Shown here in pieces: positions 8,279-17,817 of a stretch of 64,000 bases of DNA. The DNA is from JASBYZ01 sp029983705. Lineage in GTDB: Bacteria; Actinomycetota; Coriobacteriia; Coriobacteriales; JAEZZM01. The stretch is taken from assembly GCA_965119715.1 (NCBI GenBank), contig OZ221969.1, positions 124,001 to 188,000 of the forward strand, read 5' to 3'. The position numbers and the translations under genes were made by a program. Below the pieces are notes generated by a model. The model was not told the DNA's origin. It saw nothing but the letters and a program-made list of their open reading frames with translations, and did no database searches. Position 1 is the first letter of the stretch, and each line of letters starts with the position of its first letter.

Positions 8279-8860
8279 TTATAACAAAGACTTTAGAAGC
8301 GCAAAGTCTTGCTTGATGTAGTCTGCCTTACTTCTATCATAAATTGCAGCGGCAGGATGAAAGATAGGAAGCACCTTAAAGTGACCAATTTCAAAAACTT
8401 GACCTCGCAGTGCAGTAATACCTTTATCAGTCTTGAGCACAAACTTAGAGGAAAAGTTTCCCAGTGTCACAATAAAGTCTGGCCAGATAGAACGTATTTG
8501 CTCGCGCAAAAAAGGCGTGCACGTGCTAATTTCTTCCGCCTTAGGATTTCTGTTCTCAGGCGGTCTGCACTTAACCACATTTGCAATATAGATATCATTT
8601 GGGTCAATACCGGCTTCAAGTAGGTACTTATCGAGGTCTTTACCAGCCTTTCCAACAAAAGGCTTTCCCTCTAAGTCCTCATTTTTACCAGGAGCTTCTC
8701 CAATAATTAAAATACGCGCATGGGGATTGCCCTTACCAAATACAATATTGTTGCGCACCTCAGACAAGCCACAGCGCTTGCAGTCACCTAAAAGATCTCT
8801 AATCTCTTCAAGGCTTACCTCGCCCGCTTTTTGATGTGTATGGTTTGGTATCTCTAGCAT
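8279..8860 (-). CDS. uracil-DNA glycosylase, family 4 ([4Fe-4S])
   Basis: Removes uracil from DNA as the first step of base excision repair. Family 4 features are clear: CKRCGLSEVRNN near residue 27 supplies two cluster cysteines, GEAPGKNED (54-62) is the active-site motif, and HPAAAIYD is the second catalytic motif near the C-terminus. Further cysteines around VVKCRPPENRNP and ISTCTPF complete the cluster set. At 193 residues it is of normal length. It lies 16 bases upstream of the tsaE start on the same strand, so co-transcription with the t6A genes is likely. Confidence 0.94.
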   Translation of the reverse strand: MLEIPNHTHQKAGEVSLEEIRDLLGDCKRCGLSEVRNNIVFGKGNPHARILIIGEAPGKNEDLEGKPFVGKAGKDLDKYLLEAGIDPNDIYIANVVKCRPPENRNPKAEEISTCTPFLREQIRSIWPDFIVTLGNFSSKFVLKTDKGITALRGQVFEIGHFKVLPIFHPAAAIYDRSKADYIKQDFALLKSLL

Positions 8861-8886
8861 AGCGCCTATAGCTTTCCTCTAACGTA

Positions 8887-10047
8887 TTAAGACTGGGTGT
8901 AAACACGTTTTAGTCTAATACCAAATAGCGATGAAAGTTCAATATTCATACTATTGCTAAGCTTTGCAAGCTCTTCCATGCTAATGCGTTCATTTCCCAT
9001 CTGTCCTACTAAAACGACCTCATCGCCAATTTCAATAGGCTCAAGTGGATCTCTTCGTGCAATATTTGAGTCTACCTCAAGCATGCACTGGTCCATACAG
9101 ATAGTGCCCACCTGCCTGCATCGTTTGCCTCTGTAGAGCGCATCTATCTTATTAGAAGCACAGCGTGGCAAACCGTCTGCATAGCCAATTGGCAAAGTTG
9201 CTATCTGAACTTGTTTTGCGAGGCGATAGGTAAGACCATAGCTTACGCCTTCTCCAATTTGAGGGCGCTTAACATAGGTGGCGCGCGCATGAATAGACAT
9301 TACCGGCTCAAGCTCGATATGCTTTGCGCACTCCTCAGAAGGATAGAGCCCATACATTGCCGTACCAAGTCTAACCATATCAAAGTGAGCCTCTGGATGA
9401 AGTATGGTACCTGCAGAATTGCAGCAGTGTACAATGCCCGTATCAAATCCCGCATCATGAATGTCTTTGAGGCAGTCAATAAAGCGTTTGAGCTGGAGGG
9501 CAAAATCCCAATCGTTGGGATTATCTGCGGTTGCAAAGTGGGTGTAGATTCCCTGAAGGGTAATACCTTTATGAAAATCTATATAGGATAAAAAGTCTTT
9601 TGCATCCAGGTGATTTACACCAATGCGGTTCATACCGGTGTCAACCTTAAGGTGATAAGGTGCGCTCATGTGACGAGCAGCAGCACTTTCACCCAGTGCA
9701 AGCGCAAACTCTGAGGTGCAAATACTTGGCATAATTCCGTAAGTCAAAATCCCATCAATAGCTGCAATTGGAGGCTCACTCAGCACTAATATTGGTTCTT
9801 TAATGCCTGCTTCTCTGAGCTCAATTCCCTCATCAAGCGTGGCTACTCCAAACATATCGGTACCAGCTGCCTTGCATGCTTTAGCAACTTCAACCGCGCC
9901 GTGTCCGTATGCATTTGCCTTTACCACGCACATGGTCTTGCAATTTTGTGGAGTGAGATTTCTTAGAAGTCTCACATTTTGTCTCAGTGCTCCAAGGTTA
10001 ATTTGAGCCCAAGCCCAGCGCGTTTGCGGAGATAATGATCCTTGCAT
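8887..10047 (-). CDS. alr: alanine racemase
   Basis: PLP enzyme that interconverts L- and D-alanine for peptidoglycan. The PLP lysine is Lys43 in VVKANAYGHG, and the C-terminal catalytic tyrosine region is EGVSYGLTYR. Other family blocks include HLKVDTGMNRIG, CNSAGT and VCMDQCM-like TICMDQCMLEVD. At 386 residues it is the usual size. The start follows AAAGG and lies 8 bases after the nnrD/E stop, indicating an operon with the metabolite-repair gene, acpS and glmS. D-Ala production next to glmS/glmM fits a cell-wall precursor group. Confidence 0.96.
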   Translation of the reverse strand: MQGSLSPQTRWAWAQINLGALRQNVRLLRNLTPQNCKTMCVVKANAYGHGAVEVAKACKAAGTDMFGVATLDEGIELREAGIKEPILVLSEPPIAAIDGILTYGIMPSICTSEFALALGESAAARHMSAPYHLKVDTGMNRIGVNHLDAKDFLSYIDFHKGITLQGIYTHFATADNPNDWDFALQLKRFIDCLKDIHDAGFDTGIVHCCNSAGTILHPEAHFDMVRLGTAMYGLYPSEECAKHIELEPVMSIHARATYVKRPQIGEGVSYGLTYRLAKQVQIATLPIGYADGLPRCASNKIDALYRGKRCRQVGTICMDQCMLEVDSNIARRDPLEPIEIGDEVVLVGQMGNERISMEELAKLSNSMNIELSSLFGIRLKRVYTQS

Positions 10048-10055
10048 GAAAGCCT

Positions 10056-11675
10056 TTACTCCTCTGTTAAATTCTCTTGTGCTTGATATTCTAAAGCATC
10101 AAGCGCAACACCTATTGAGCTAAGTAAATCCTCGGCGCACATGCCGTGAATGCCCACCCTGTCACTTGCATAATCAGCTGCAAGGGCATGGGCATTAGAG
10201 GCAAGCGCCGCTAATTTTTCTAGTGAAACATGTTTATGATGAGCCTGTTCAATACTTTGTGCAAGAAGGGATGCCAAACAACCTGCTAATACATCACCAC
10301 TTCCTGCCTTAGCATTTGCAGGATTTGAAAGTTCAGGAATAATGCTTGCTTCAATACTTACCCCAGCACTCATATCGCCCTTTGTTAAGACACAAAACTC
10401 AGGTGAGTTAACCGCCCACACCAACTCTTTTGCATCCTTAAGACGGTCTAAGAACTGCTCTTTTACCTCTGTCTTACACATGCGTGAAAGCTCTTTTGGA
10501 TGTGGGGTGAGAACAAGGGGCATCTGGCGCCTTAAAATGTAGGGGTTTTGTACGAGCGAATCATCTTGGTGTTTAGCAATAACATTGAGTGCATCTGCAT
10601 CAAGCACAAGCGGACAATCTAAGTTAAGTAACTCTTTTACAATTTGGTAGCTGCCCTCTCCCTGTCCCATACCAGGTCCTGCAAGCACGCAAGATATATT
10701 TCTAGTAAGCGCTTCAAGGTAGCTTGCTGCAGACTCTGCAAAGGTACCATCTGCATTAGCGGGAAGCGCAATAACCGGAATTGAGGTGAGGTGAGAACGT
10801 GCCTGAGTTTCAGCTCTGCCTTGAGGAACTACTAATCTTACGTAGCCAGCACCACTTCGCTCTGCAGCCTTTGCAGCAAGAATTGCAGCTCCTGCAAAAA
10901 GCTCTGAGCCTGCCACAACTAAGACGGTGCCACGAGAATATTTGTTTGCATCCACTTGAAGTTTTGGCATATAACTTGCAAGCTCTTTACTTGAAGGGCG
11001 GCGTGCAATAGAGCGCTTTATGATTTCTTCTTGAGCGTCTTGAGCAATATCTGCAATAACAAGCTCACCTAAGTATTTTTTAGATTGTGAACGCAAAAAT
11101 CCTGGTTTGAGTGCAAACATGCTCAGAGTTACATCAGCCAACATACAATCTTCAGCCAAGCTGCCACTCTCTGCATTCATACCACTAGGTACGTCAATGG
11201 ATAAGATTTTTGCAAAAGATTGCTCATTAATAGAGCGAACCCAGGATTTATATGGTTCTTTGAGCTCTGTTGCCGTAAAGCCAATACCCACGATTGCATC
11301 GATTATGGTATCAGCTGCACTGATGAGCTTCTCAAACTCTTCTTTTTGAGGATTTACATAGATGGGAAGTCCTACCTCAACCGCATGGAGTGCCTGCTCT
11401 CGAGCAATCTCGCTTTTGATCTCTTCTGGGCGAACTGCAGTAATAATGCTTACCTCATATCCTCTTAAGGCAAGCTGGTCTGCACACACCCAGCCGTCTC
11501 CACCGTTGTTGCCAGAACCGCATAGCACTACAAAAGGTCCACCGCCAAACTCTTGAATGGCAACGAGAGCTCCATGCTCACCGGCAAGTTTCATGAGTTC
11601 TTTTTTAGAAGTGCCTTGAGCCTCTAAACTATCCTCTAGGGCTCTAATTTCTGAAGTACTTAAAATTTCACTCAT
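10056..11675 (-). CDS. nnrD: bifunctional NAD(P)H-hydrate epimerase / ADP-dependent dehydratase
   Basis: Repairs damaged NAD(P)H. The N-terminal half (to about residue 215) is the epimerase, with the GSGNNGGDGWVCA motif and DAIVGIGF. The C-terminal half (from about 240) is the ATP/ADP-dependent dehydratase of the ribokinase-like fold, with GPGMGQGEG, DADALNVI, LTPHPKELSRM and AKAGSGDVLAG. The fusion of NnrE and NnrD is common in bacteria. The frame opens at 11681, but the ATG at 11675 has AAAGGA at a 9-base spacing and is preferred. It lies 14 bases after the acpS stop. Confidence 0.95.
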   Translation of the reverse strand: MSEILSTSEIRALEDSLEAQGTSKKELMKLAGEHGALVAIQEFGGGPFVVLCGSGNNGGDGWVCADQLALRGYEVSIITAVRPEEIKSEIAREQALHAVEVGLPIYVNPQKEEFEKLISAADTIIDAIVGIGFTATELKEPYKSWVRSINEQSFAKILSIDVPSGMNAESGSLAEDCMLADVTLSMFALKPGFLRSQSKKYLGELVIADIAQDAQEEIIKRSIARRPSSKELASYMPKLQVDANKYSRGTVLVVAGSELFAGAAILAAKAAERSGAGYVRLVVPQGRAETQARSHLTSIPVIALPANADGTFAESAASYLEALTRNISCVLAGPGMGQGEGSYQIVKELLNLDCPLVLDADALNVIAKHQDDSLVQNPYILRRQMPLVLTPHPKELSRMCKTEVKEQFLDRLKDAKELVWAVNSPEFCVLTKGDMSAGVSIEASIIPELSNPANAKAGSGDVLAGCLASLLAQSIEQAHHKHVSLEKLAALASNAHALAADYASDRVGIHGMCAEDLLSSIGVALDALEYQAQENLTEE

Positions 11676-11689
11676 TGACATACATCCTT

Positions 11690-12175
11690 TTATGCTTGAG
11701 GCGTATCCATTTCATCTAACAGTGAACGCATTTCTTTAAAGCTTTGTTGAAGCTTGTATTTAGTATCCTCTTTTTGCTCTTTTTCTGGTATGACAGCCTG
11801 AGTAATTGCTACAGCATTTGCCACCGCTAAGCTTTGGGTATGTGAAAGCGATACTTCAACTGAAATAACGCCCTTTTCTTCCATAATCTCTTTGGCTCTA
11901 CCCTCTAAAATCACCAGAGGCTTTCCCTTTTTATCGAGCTCAATTGAGATATCGCTAAACTTAATGCCACAGCCAAAACCAGTACCTAAAGCCTTAAGCA
12001 CCGCTTCTCGAGCAGCAAATCGAGCGGCATAGTGAGCCGCAGGGCGCACCTTGTGTTCACAGTAGTGACGTTCTTGCTCGCTAAATACTTTTTGTACAAA
12101 GCGTGGGCTGCGCTCAAGCACCCGCTCCATCCGCTCTATTTCAAGTATATCTACGCCAACGCCTACAACTGCCAC
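11690..12175 (-). CDS. acpS: holo-[acyl-carrier-protein] synthase
   Basis: Transfers 4'-phosphopantetheine from CoA to the acyl carrier protein. The signature GVGVDILEIERM carries the conserved Asp, and FAAREAVLKALGTGF supplies the conserved Glu and Lys; VSLSHTQSLAVANAVA closes the domain. The core is normal, but the 161 residues include about 35 extra C-terminal residues, charged and probably helical, that typical AcpS (about 125) lacks. The likely start is GTG. The gene sits between glmS and nnrD/E on the same strand, 14 bases from each. Confidence 0.93.
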   Translation of the reverse strand: MAVVGVGVDILEIERMERVLERSPRFVQKVFSEQERHYCEHKVRPAAHYAARFAAREAVLKALGTGFGCGIKFSDISIELDKKGKPLVILEGRAKEIMEEKGVISVEVSLSHTQSLAVANAVAITQAVIPEKEQKEDTKYKLQQSFKEMRSLLDEMDTPQA

Positions 12176-12189
12176 AGCAACATCTCTTC

Positions 12190-14031
12190 TTATTCAACCG
12201 TTACTGACTTAGCAAGGTTTCTTGGTCTATCAACGTTTTGACCGCGATCAAGAGCTACCTTACGAGCAAAAATCTGTAGCGGAACAATTGAGACAAGTGG
12301 GGTGAGATCTGTATCTATAGCAGGAACAAACATGGTATAGTTTGCGCTTTCTTTTACCTGCTCATCGCCCTCAGTTGCAAGTGCACATACTTGAGCTCCG
12401 CGCGCCATAATTTCTTCAATATTTGAAAGTGTCTTATTGCGCGTTTGATCTTGAGGTATTACTACAATCACAGGAAATCCTGGCTCTAATAGAGCAATAG
12501 GGCCATGCTTCATCTCTCCTGCTGGATATGACTCAGCGTGTAGGTATGAGATTTCTTTAAGCTTAAGTGCGCCCTCTGATGCAGTTGGATAGTTAACTCC
12601 GCGTCCAATAAAGAGCGCAGAGCGTGCACCCTCACATACCTCAGCACACTTTTCATAGCTTGAAATATCTTTAAGGATATCTTCAATTGCTTGAGGAAGC
12701 TTTCTCAGCGAACTAACAGCGTTCTCTATGTCTTGAGGCTCAAGTTTTTCTTTTTTATCGGCCAAAAAGAGGGCGAGCAAATACATTGCAAGCACTTGTG
12801 CAAAATAGGTTTTTGTTGCCGCCACTGAAACTTCAGGACCTGCATTGGTGTAGAGCACTCCGTCTGCCTCACGCGCTGCTGTAGAACCGATAACATTGGT
12901 GATTGCAAAGACCTTAGCCCCAAGGCCCTTTATCTTTCGAGCTGCAGATAATGTATCAGCAGTCTCACCTGACTGAGTTACCACGATGCATAAGGTATGT
13001 TCGCTTACGAGCACGTCTTGGTAGTTAAACTCAGAGGCAACAGCCACCTCAACCGGGATGCGCGCAAAGCTTTCAATGTATGACTTTGCAATTAAGGATG
13101 CATGATAGGATGAACCGCAGGCTACAATAAAGATTCTGTCAGTGTCTTTAATGTCAGCGTCAGAGATATTCAAGCCATCAAGTCTAATATGTCCATCTTT
13201 AAAGTGTCCATCTACAATACGGCGTGCAATTTCTGGCTGCTCATAAATTTCTTTGAGCATAAAGTCTGGATACTCACCACTTGCAGCAGGTACATTATTT
13301 GCGTCCACCTGCATAGTTTGGTGCTCTAAGCTATTATTTTGGCTATCAAAAACTCTTACGCTTCCATCACTTTTAAGGTGGGCAAACTGACCATTATCTA
13401 GCACGATAAGCTCGTCAACATACTTGGCAAGCGCAATCATATCAGATGCAAGATAGGCACCCTGATTACTTTGTGCACATACAAGTGGAGAGCCGTTTCG
13501 AGCAGCAAAAATCTCATGAGGGTAGTCAACATGGCAGAATGCAATAGCATAGGCACCCTTAAGCTGTTTGCAGGTATTAATAAGTGCCTGAGGCATATCT
13601 GTGCTGCCAAGCTTTTTATATTCTTGATCGAGTAAAAAGGCGATAACCTCGGTGTCAGTCTCAGTTTTAAAGACGTAGCCTTTTGCCTCAAGCTCTTCTC
13701 GTAACACATAGTGGTTTTCTATAATGCCGTTATGTACGAGGGCTAAGGTGTTGTCGCTATTAACATGAGGGTGTGCATTTAACTCAGATGGCTCACCATG
13801 AGTTGCCCAGCGTGTATGTCCAATACCAGTACATGCATTTAAGCCGAGAGTTTTTATAGCCTCATCAAGATGAGAAACACTTCCCGCACGCTTTACAACT
13901 TCTAGTGCACCCTGATCGCCTACCAGGGCAATGCCCGCAGAATCATAGCCTCGATATTCAAGGGAATAAAGACCGGAGAGTAAAAAGTCAACAACCTCGT
14001 TTTTACCAGCGTATCCTACAATTCCACACAT
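12190..14031 (-). CDS. glmS: glutamine-fructose-6-phosphate aminotransferase
   Basis: Makes glucosamine-6-phosphate from fructose-6-phosphate and glutamine, the first step toward UDP-GlcNAc. The N-terminal class II glutaminase domain starts MCGIVGYAG, so Cys2 (Cys1 after Met removal) is the nucleophile; THGEPSELNAHPH follows. Two SIS sugar-isomerase domains occupy about residues 285-600, with CGSSYHA, QSGETADT, and the C-terminal DRGQNVDRPRNLAKSVTVE ending typical of GlmS. At 613 residues it is of normal length. AGGAG precedes the ATG by 5 bases. No glmS ribozyme was recognised upstream: the gap to glmM is only 55 bases. Confidence 0.97.
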   Translation of the reverse strand: MCGIVGYAGKNEVVDFLLSGLYSLEYRGYDSAGIALVGDQGALEVVKRAGSVSHLDEAIKTLGLNACTGIGHTRWATHGEPSELNAHPHVNSDNTLALVHNGIIENHYVLREELEAKGYVFKTETDTEVIAFLLDQEYKKLGSTDMPQALINTCKQLKGAYAIAFCHVDYPHEIFAARNGSPLVCAQSNQGAYLASDMIALAKYVDELIVLDNGQFAHLKSDGSVRVFDSQNNSLEHQTMQVDANNVPAASGEYPDFMLKEIYEQPEIARRIVDGHFKDGHIRLDGLNISDADIKDTDRIFIVACGSSYHASLIAKSYIESFARIPVEVAVASEFNYQDVLVSEHTLCIVVTQSGETADTLSAARKIKGLGAKVFAITNVIGSTAAREADGVLYTNAGPEVSVAATKTYFAQVLAMYLLALFLADKKEKLEPQDIENAVSSLRKLPQAIEDILKDISSYEKCAEVCEGARSALFIGRGVNYPTASEGALKLKEISYLHAESYPAGEMKHGPIALLEPGFPVIVVIPQDQTRNKTLSNIEEIMARGAQVCALATEGDEQVKESANYTMFVPAIDTDLTPLVSIVPLQIFARKVALDRGQNVDRPRNLAKSVTVE

Positions 14032-14086
14032 ATAAACTCCTATATTACTTAAGTTATTAATTGAAAATTATACCAGCTTGATGTGA

Positions 14087-15412
14087 TTAAAGTTCTTTTG
14101 ACACAGTGTCTGCAAGTTCTTTAGCAATCTTTTGAGCTTGTGCTTCAGACTCAGCTTCAACCATCACTCTGATAAGGGGTTCAGTACCTGATGCTCTTAG
14201 GAGTATTCTTCCACCCGCACCAAGTATATCTTCAAGTTCTTTTTGTTTTTCTAAAATATTAGTATTACGCTCAAGGCCTGACTTGTCTTGAACCTTTACA
14301 TTGATAAGCACTTGAGGATATTTTTTAAGAAGTGACTTAAGCTCTGAGAGTTTGCCACCCTTCTTTTTAAGAAGTCCTGCAAGTTCAAGAGCGGTAAGAA
14401 GGCCGTCTCCGGTGGTATTTTTATCTAAAAAGATAATATGGCCGGACTGCTCTCCACCTAAGACCGCGCCAATTTCTTGCATGCGCTCAAGTACATAGCG
14501 ATCTCCCACCTGAGTTTGCTCAAACAAGATATCGTGAGCTTCAAGAAACTTTTTAAGTCCCAAATTTGCCATAACAGTGCTTACCAGAGTATTTTGCGCA
14601 AGTTTGCCCTGGTATTTAAGGTCTAGAGCAGAAAATGCCAAGATGTAGTCACCATCAAGTTCTTCGCCTGTCTCATCAACTGCAAGCACTCTATCTGCGT
14701 CCCCATCATGGGCAAAGCCAATATCAGCCTTACACTCACGCACAAAGGCCTTAAGAGGCTCTAGGTGGGTAGAACCGCAGTGTACATTGATATCGACACC
14801 GTTATAGTCATCGTTTATAACAAAGACTTCAGCTCCCAGACGCCTAAAGGCCTCAGGGGTGGTAAAACTTGAAGCACCGTGCCCAAGATCAAGCGCTACC
14901 TTAAGGCCGCTTAAGTCGTGTGCACTACTGAGTGCATGTTCAATATATCTTTGAGCGGCGTCATCAATACGCTCAAGTGAGCCAAGACGCTCACCTATGG
15001 GTCTAACACCCTTGGCTACGCTCTCTTCTAAAACATAGCGCTCAATTTTATCTTCTAAGGCATCAGGCAGCTTAAAGCCCCCAGCGCTAAAGAATTTAAT
15101 GCCGTTATACTCAGGTGGATTATGGGAAGCAGAAACTACAATTCCGCCGTCCATAGCTAAATTCTTTGTGAGATAGGCAATAGCTGGAGTTGGAATAACT
15201 CTTGCAAGATGTGGGGTTGCCCCCTGAGACATAATGCCAGCGGCAAGCATACTTTCAAGCATGTCACCAGATTTACGAGTATCCTTGCCAATAACAATAT
15301 GCTCACCTAAAAAGTGCGCTGCTGCCTCGCCCAGTCTAAAAGCAAGTTCAGGACTTAACTCCTGATTAGCAATGCCACGAACTCCATCGGTACCAAATAA
15401 TTTTTGAGACAT
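14087..15412 (-). CDS. glmM: phosphoglucosamine mutase
   Basis: Converts glucosamine-6-phosphate to glucosamine-1-phosphate, the step after GlmS. The phosphoserine loop ASHNP is at residues 95-99 (Ser96), the Mg-binding loop is DGDADR, the sugar loop is GGEQSGHI, and the phosphate-binding loop near the C-terminus is RASGTEPLIRVM. The start GTDGVRG also matches. The length of 441 residues is standard. glmS follows 55 bases downstream on the same strand, a common pairing that keeps the two steps together. Confidence 0.97.
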   Translation of the reverse strand: MSQKLFGTDGVRGIANQELSPELAFRLGEAAAHFLGEHIVIGKDTRKSGDMLESMLAAGIMSQGATPHLARVIPTPAIAYLTKNLAMDGGIVVSASHNPPEYNGIKFFSAGGFKLPDALEDKIERYVLEESVAKGVRPIGERLGSLERIDDAAQRYIEHALSSAHDLSGLKVALDLGHGASSFTTPEAFRRLGAEVFVINDDYNGVDINVHCGSTHLEPLKAFVRECKADIGFAHDGDADRVLAVDETGEELDGDYILAFSALDLKYQGKLAQNTLVSTVMANLGLKKFLEAHDILFEQTQVGDRYVLERMQEIGAVLGGEQSGHIIFLDKNTTGDGLLTALELAGLLKKKGGKLSELKSLLKKYPQVLINVKVQDKSGLERNTNILEKQKELEDILGAGGRILLRASGTEPLIRVMVEAESEAQAQKIAKELADTVSKEL

Positions 15413-15441
15413 AAGGATTAAAACTTTCTAGAAATAAGCAA

Positions 15442-15469
15442 AGAGCTCACCTATATAAAGGCGAGCTCT
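15442..15469 (-). terminator. Rho-independent terminator after rpsI
   Basis: On the minus strand AGAGCTCGCCT and AGGTGAGCTCT pair as an 11-bp stem (one G-U) around a 6-base loop, followed by TTTGCTTATTT. It sits 34 bases after the rpsI stop and before glmM. The hairpin is nearly symmetric but only the minus side has a T-rich tail. Confidence 0.7.
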
Positions 15470-15502
15470 GTACGATACACATATAAAAGCGGATAAATAA
15501 AA

Positions 15503-15901
15503 TTAACGCTTTGAGAATTGTGGACGCTTGCGAGCTTTCTTTAAACCGTACTTCTTGCGCTCAACAGAACGTGGGTCACGGGTTAAGTAGCCAGCCTTCT
15601 TAAGATCGTCGCGGTACTCACCTGCATCAAGTAATGCACGTGCAATACCTAATCTTAAAGCGCCTGCCTGTCCCATTTTACCGCCACCAGTAAGGGTAGC
15701 AACAACGTCAAAGTGATCAACGGTGTCAGTTACGGTAAATGGTGCAAGAATCATGTCAACAACAGCTTGACGACCAAAGTAATCTTTTGCGTCACGCTTG
15801 TTAACAGTAACCTTACCGCTACCTGGAACAAGTCTTACACGAGCTACAGCGTCTTTACGTCTACCAAGACCGATATAGAGTGCCTCTTGAGTATTAGCCA
15901 T
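15503..15901 (-). CDS. rpsI: 30S ribosomal protein S9
   Basis: Small-subunit ribosomal protein whose C-terminal arginine reaches the P-site tRNA. The sequence has YIGLGRRKDAVARVRL near the start and ends KKARKRPQFSKR, with the invariant FSKR terminus. At 132 residues it is standard. Its ribosome binding site (GGAGG, 10 bases before the ATG) lies inside the last codons of rplM, so the two are translated from one message, the normal L13-S9 operon. A terminator follows. Confidence 0.98.
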   Translation of the reverse strand: MANTQEALYIGLGRRKDAVARVRLVPGSGKVTVNKRDAKDYFGRQAVVDMILAPFTVTDTVDHFDVVATLTGGGKMGQAGALRLGIARALLDAGEYRDDLKKAGYLTRDPRSVERKKYGLKKARKRPQFSKR

Positions 15902-15906
15902 GATCT

Positions 15907-16341
15907 TTAAGCCTCCAATTCAATCTTTTGTGGGCTCTGAGCAGCGTGTGGATGCTCTGAACCAGCGTATACCTTTAATTTCATGAATTGCTGGCGACCA
16001 AGGGTGGTCTTAGGAAGCATGCCCTTAACAGCGCGCTCTACAACACGCTCAGGATGCTTTGCCATAGCCTCTTCAAAGGTCTCGCTCTTTAAATGTCCGG
16101 TGTAACCGGTGTGGCGATAGTAGGTTTTCTGAGCAGCCTTGTTACCAGTGAGCTGGACTTTATCTGCGTTGATAACAACAACAAAATCACCGGTGTCAAC
16201 ATGAGGGGTGTACTCAGGCTTATTCTTACCGCGCAAAATTTCAGCTACACGAGTTGCGAGACGACCTAAGGTCATGCCGTCTGCGTCAACTAGGACCCAC
16301 TTGCGCTCTACTTCGCCTGGTTTGGCGTAATAGGTTTTCAC
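15907..16341 (-). CDS. rplM: 50S ribosomal protein L13
   Basis: Early-assembling large-subunit protein. It contains KTYYAKPGEVERKW at the start, VDADGMTLGRLATRVAEILRG, and MLPKTTLGRQQFMKL, all typical of L13. The frame opens at an ATG at 16356, but a strong GGAGG lies inside that stretch and is 8 bases before a GTG at 16341, where L13 proteins normally begin; the GTG is therefore taken as the start, giving 144 residues. It is the first gene of the L13-S9 operon, with a promoter and short leader upstream. Confidence 0.97.
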   Translation of the reverse strand: MKTYYAKPGEVERKWVLVDADGMTLGRLATRVAEILRGKNKPEYTPHVDTGDFVVVINADKVQLTGNKAAQKTYYRHTGYTGHLKSETFEEAMAKHPERVVERAVKGMLPKTTLGRQQFMKLKVYAGSEHPHAAQSPQKIELEA

Positions 16342-16416
16342 GGAAATGTCCTCCATTTTACTAACAAAATATGTTCAACTACAGAGTTTCACGGGGCTCT
16401 GATAAGGAACCTTTTA

Positions 16417-16445
16417 AGTTTAAATAGTGCAGAGATTTTAGTCAA
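16417..16445 (-). promoter_or_regulatory. promoter of the rplM-rpsI operon
   Basis: TTGACT (16445-16440) and TAAACT (16422-16417) on the minus strand are 17 bases apart. The predicted leader of about 70 bases contains a CAGAG-N10-CTCTG hairpin (16382-16401) just before the ribosome binding site, which could be part of an L13-type autoregulatory leader, though this was not verified. The region between here and the divergent transporter gene (16446-16602) is AT-rich and shows no gene. Confidence 0.55.
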
Positions 16446-16602
16446 TCCATACTTTGGCCTGCATAATTTCTTCAATAAAGCAGGCAACTGCGCAAATAGC
16501 GTGCTACCGCTCACCTAAAATAAGTTATTTACAAAATTTATTCAAATTTTATTAGCTATTATTCATGTACTTCATTCAAATAATTTTAGAAAGGATGTGC
16601 TC

Positions 16603-17790
16603 ATGGAAGCGAACACAGCTCCAAAAGGTACCTTTAGATTTCAAAAGGTAATGCAATTTGCTGGTACCATGGTTGGAACCTTGATCGGTTCAGGCTTTGC
16701 CTCCGGTCAAGAAGTTATGCAATTTTTTACAAACTACGGAATCAACGGTATTTTTGGATCCCTTATTACCATGGTGCTCTTTGGTCTTTTGGGTGCAGTG
16801 CTCATGAACTTTGGTTATCAATTTAAGCACTCAAAAAAGATGGATCCCTTTAAATTTTTCTGCGGCAAATATTTTGGTGCCTTTTTTGAGTGGTTTACCA
16901 TCTTATTCTGCTTCCTTGTAACCGTTATCATGATCTCCGGTGGTGGAGCTACCTTAAATCAGTACTTTGGCATTCCTAACATGATAGGAAATATAATCGT
17001 GGCGCTAGCTTCTGTCGTCGTCGCTTTGCTCGGCTTAAGAAAACTGGTACATGTGCTTGGCTCCATTGGACCAGTCGCAATTCTATTTCTTATCTTAATT
17101 GCCCTTATTGCGCTCTTCATGAACTTCGATAATCTTCCAAACGCTAATGACATGGTTGCCGCTGCGGGCGATAAGGTAGTAAGGGGTGTGGGAGACTCAA
17201 ATAATTGGTGGCTTGTGGCTGCAGTAATGTATGTAGCTTATAACATTGTTGCAGGTATCCCCTTCCTATCTCTCTTAGGAACTGAGGCAGCTTCCAAAAA
17301 AGAAGCTATTTGGGGAGGTATTGCTGGTGGTGCACTCTTAGGACTTTGTGCAGTATTTTTAAACCTTGCGATGTTATCAACCTACTCAAAAATTATCGAA
17401 GTTGAAGTTCCGGCCCTACAGTTTGCCCAACTCATTTCTCCTATCGTAGGACTTGTCTTTGTAATCGTATTGCTCATCATGATTTTTAACACCATTGTGC
17501 CTATGCTTATCTCGGTCGCAAATCAGTTTGCAAAGCCTCAAGAAAGCGTAACTAAGCACCGCGCATTTATTATTGCTATTGCAGTTATTGCTTTAATCGT
17601 TGGCCAACTACCATTCTCAGTACTCGTTAACACAATCTATCCATTTGTTGGATATTTTGGAGTACTCTTTATGATATTGGTATTAGCTAAATATATTTAC
17701 TGGGCAGTTACCGGTAAAGATGGCTACGCAGAGGCTAAAGCTGAGCGTGAAAAAGCTCTAGAAGTTTTAAATTCAAGCGAAAGCAAATAG
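16603..17790 (+). CDS. YkvI-like multi-pass membrane transporter
   Basis: About 395 residues with roughly ten hydrophobic helices. The first helix region carries GTMVGTLIGSGFASGQEVMQF, a glycine-rich unwound-helix pattern like that of the APC/LeuT-fold families, and the overall pattern resembles the uncharacterised YkvI group. The substrate is not known. It lies 27 bases upstream of an isoleucine 2-epimerase-like gene, which points to a branched-chain or D-amino acid as cargo; that is inference. ATG 16603 is chosen over GTG 16597 because AGAAAGGA sits 7 bases before it. Family assignment is from memory of the pattern, not a search. Confidence 0.65.
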   Translation: MEANTAPKGTFRFQKVMQFAGTMVGTLIGSGFASGQEVMQFFTNYGINGIFGSLITMVLFGLLGAVLMNFGYQFKHSKKMDPFKFFCGKYFGAFFEWFTILFCFLVTVIMISGGGATLNQYFGIPNMIGNIIVALASVVVALLGLRKLVHVLGSIGPVAILFLILIALIALFMNFDNLPNANDMVAAAGDKVVRGVGDSNNWWLVAAVMYVAYNIVAGIPFLSLLGTEAASKKEAIWGGIAGGALLGLCAVFLNLAMLSTYSKIIEVEVPALQFAQLISPIVGLVFVIVLLIMIFNTIVPMLISVANQFAKPQESVTKHRAFIIAIAVIALIVGQLPFSVLVNTIYPFVGYFGVLFMILVLAKYIYWAVTGKDGYAEAKAEREKALEVLNSSESK

Positions 17791-17817
17791 GTCCACGAGT
17801 TAGTGAAAGGAGCACAG

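Noticed and set aside
14032..14086. glmS ribozyme upstream of glmS
   Set aside because: Only 55 AT-rich bases separate glmM and glmS, too short for the ribozyme.
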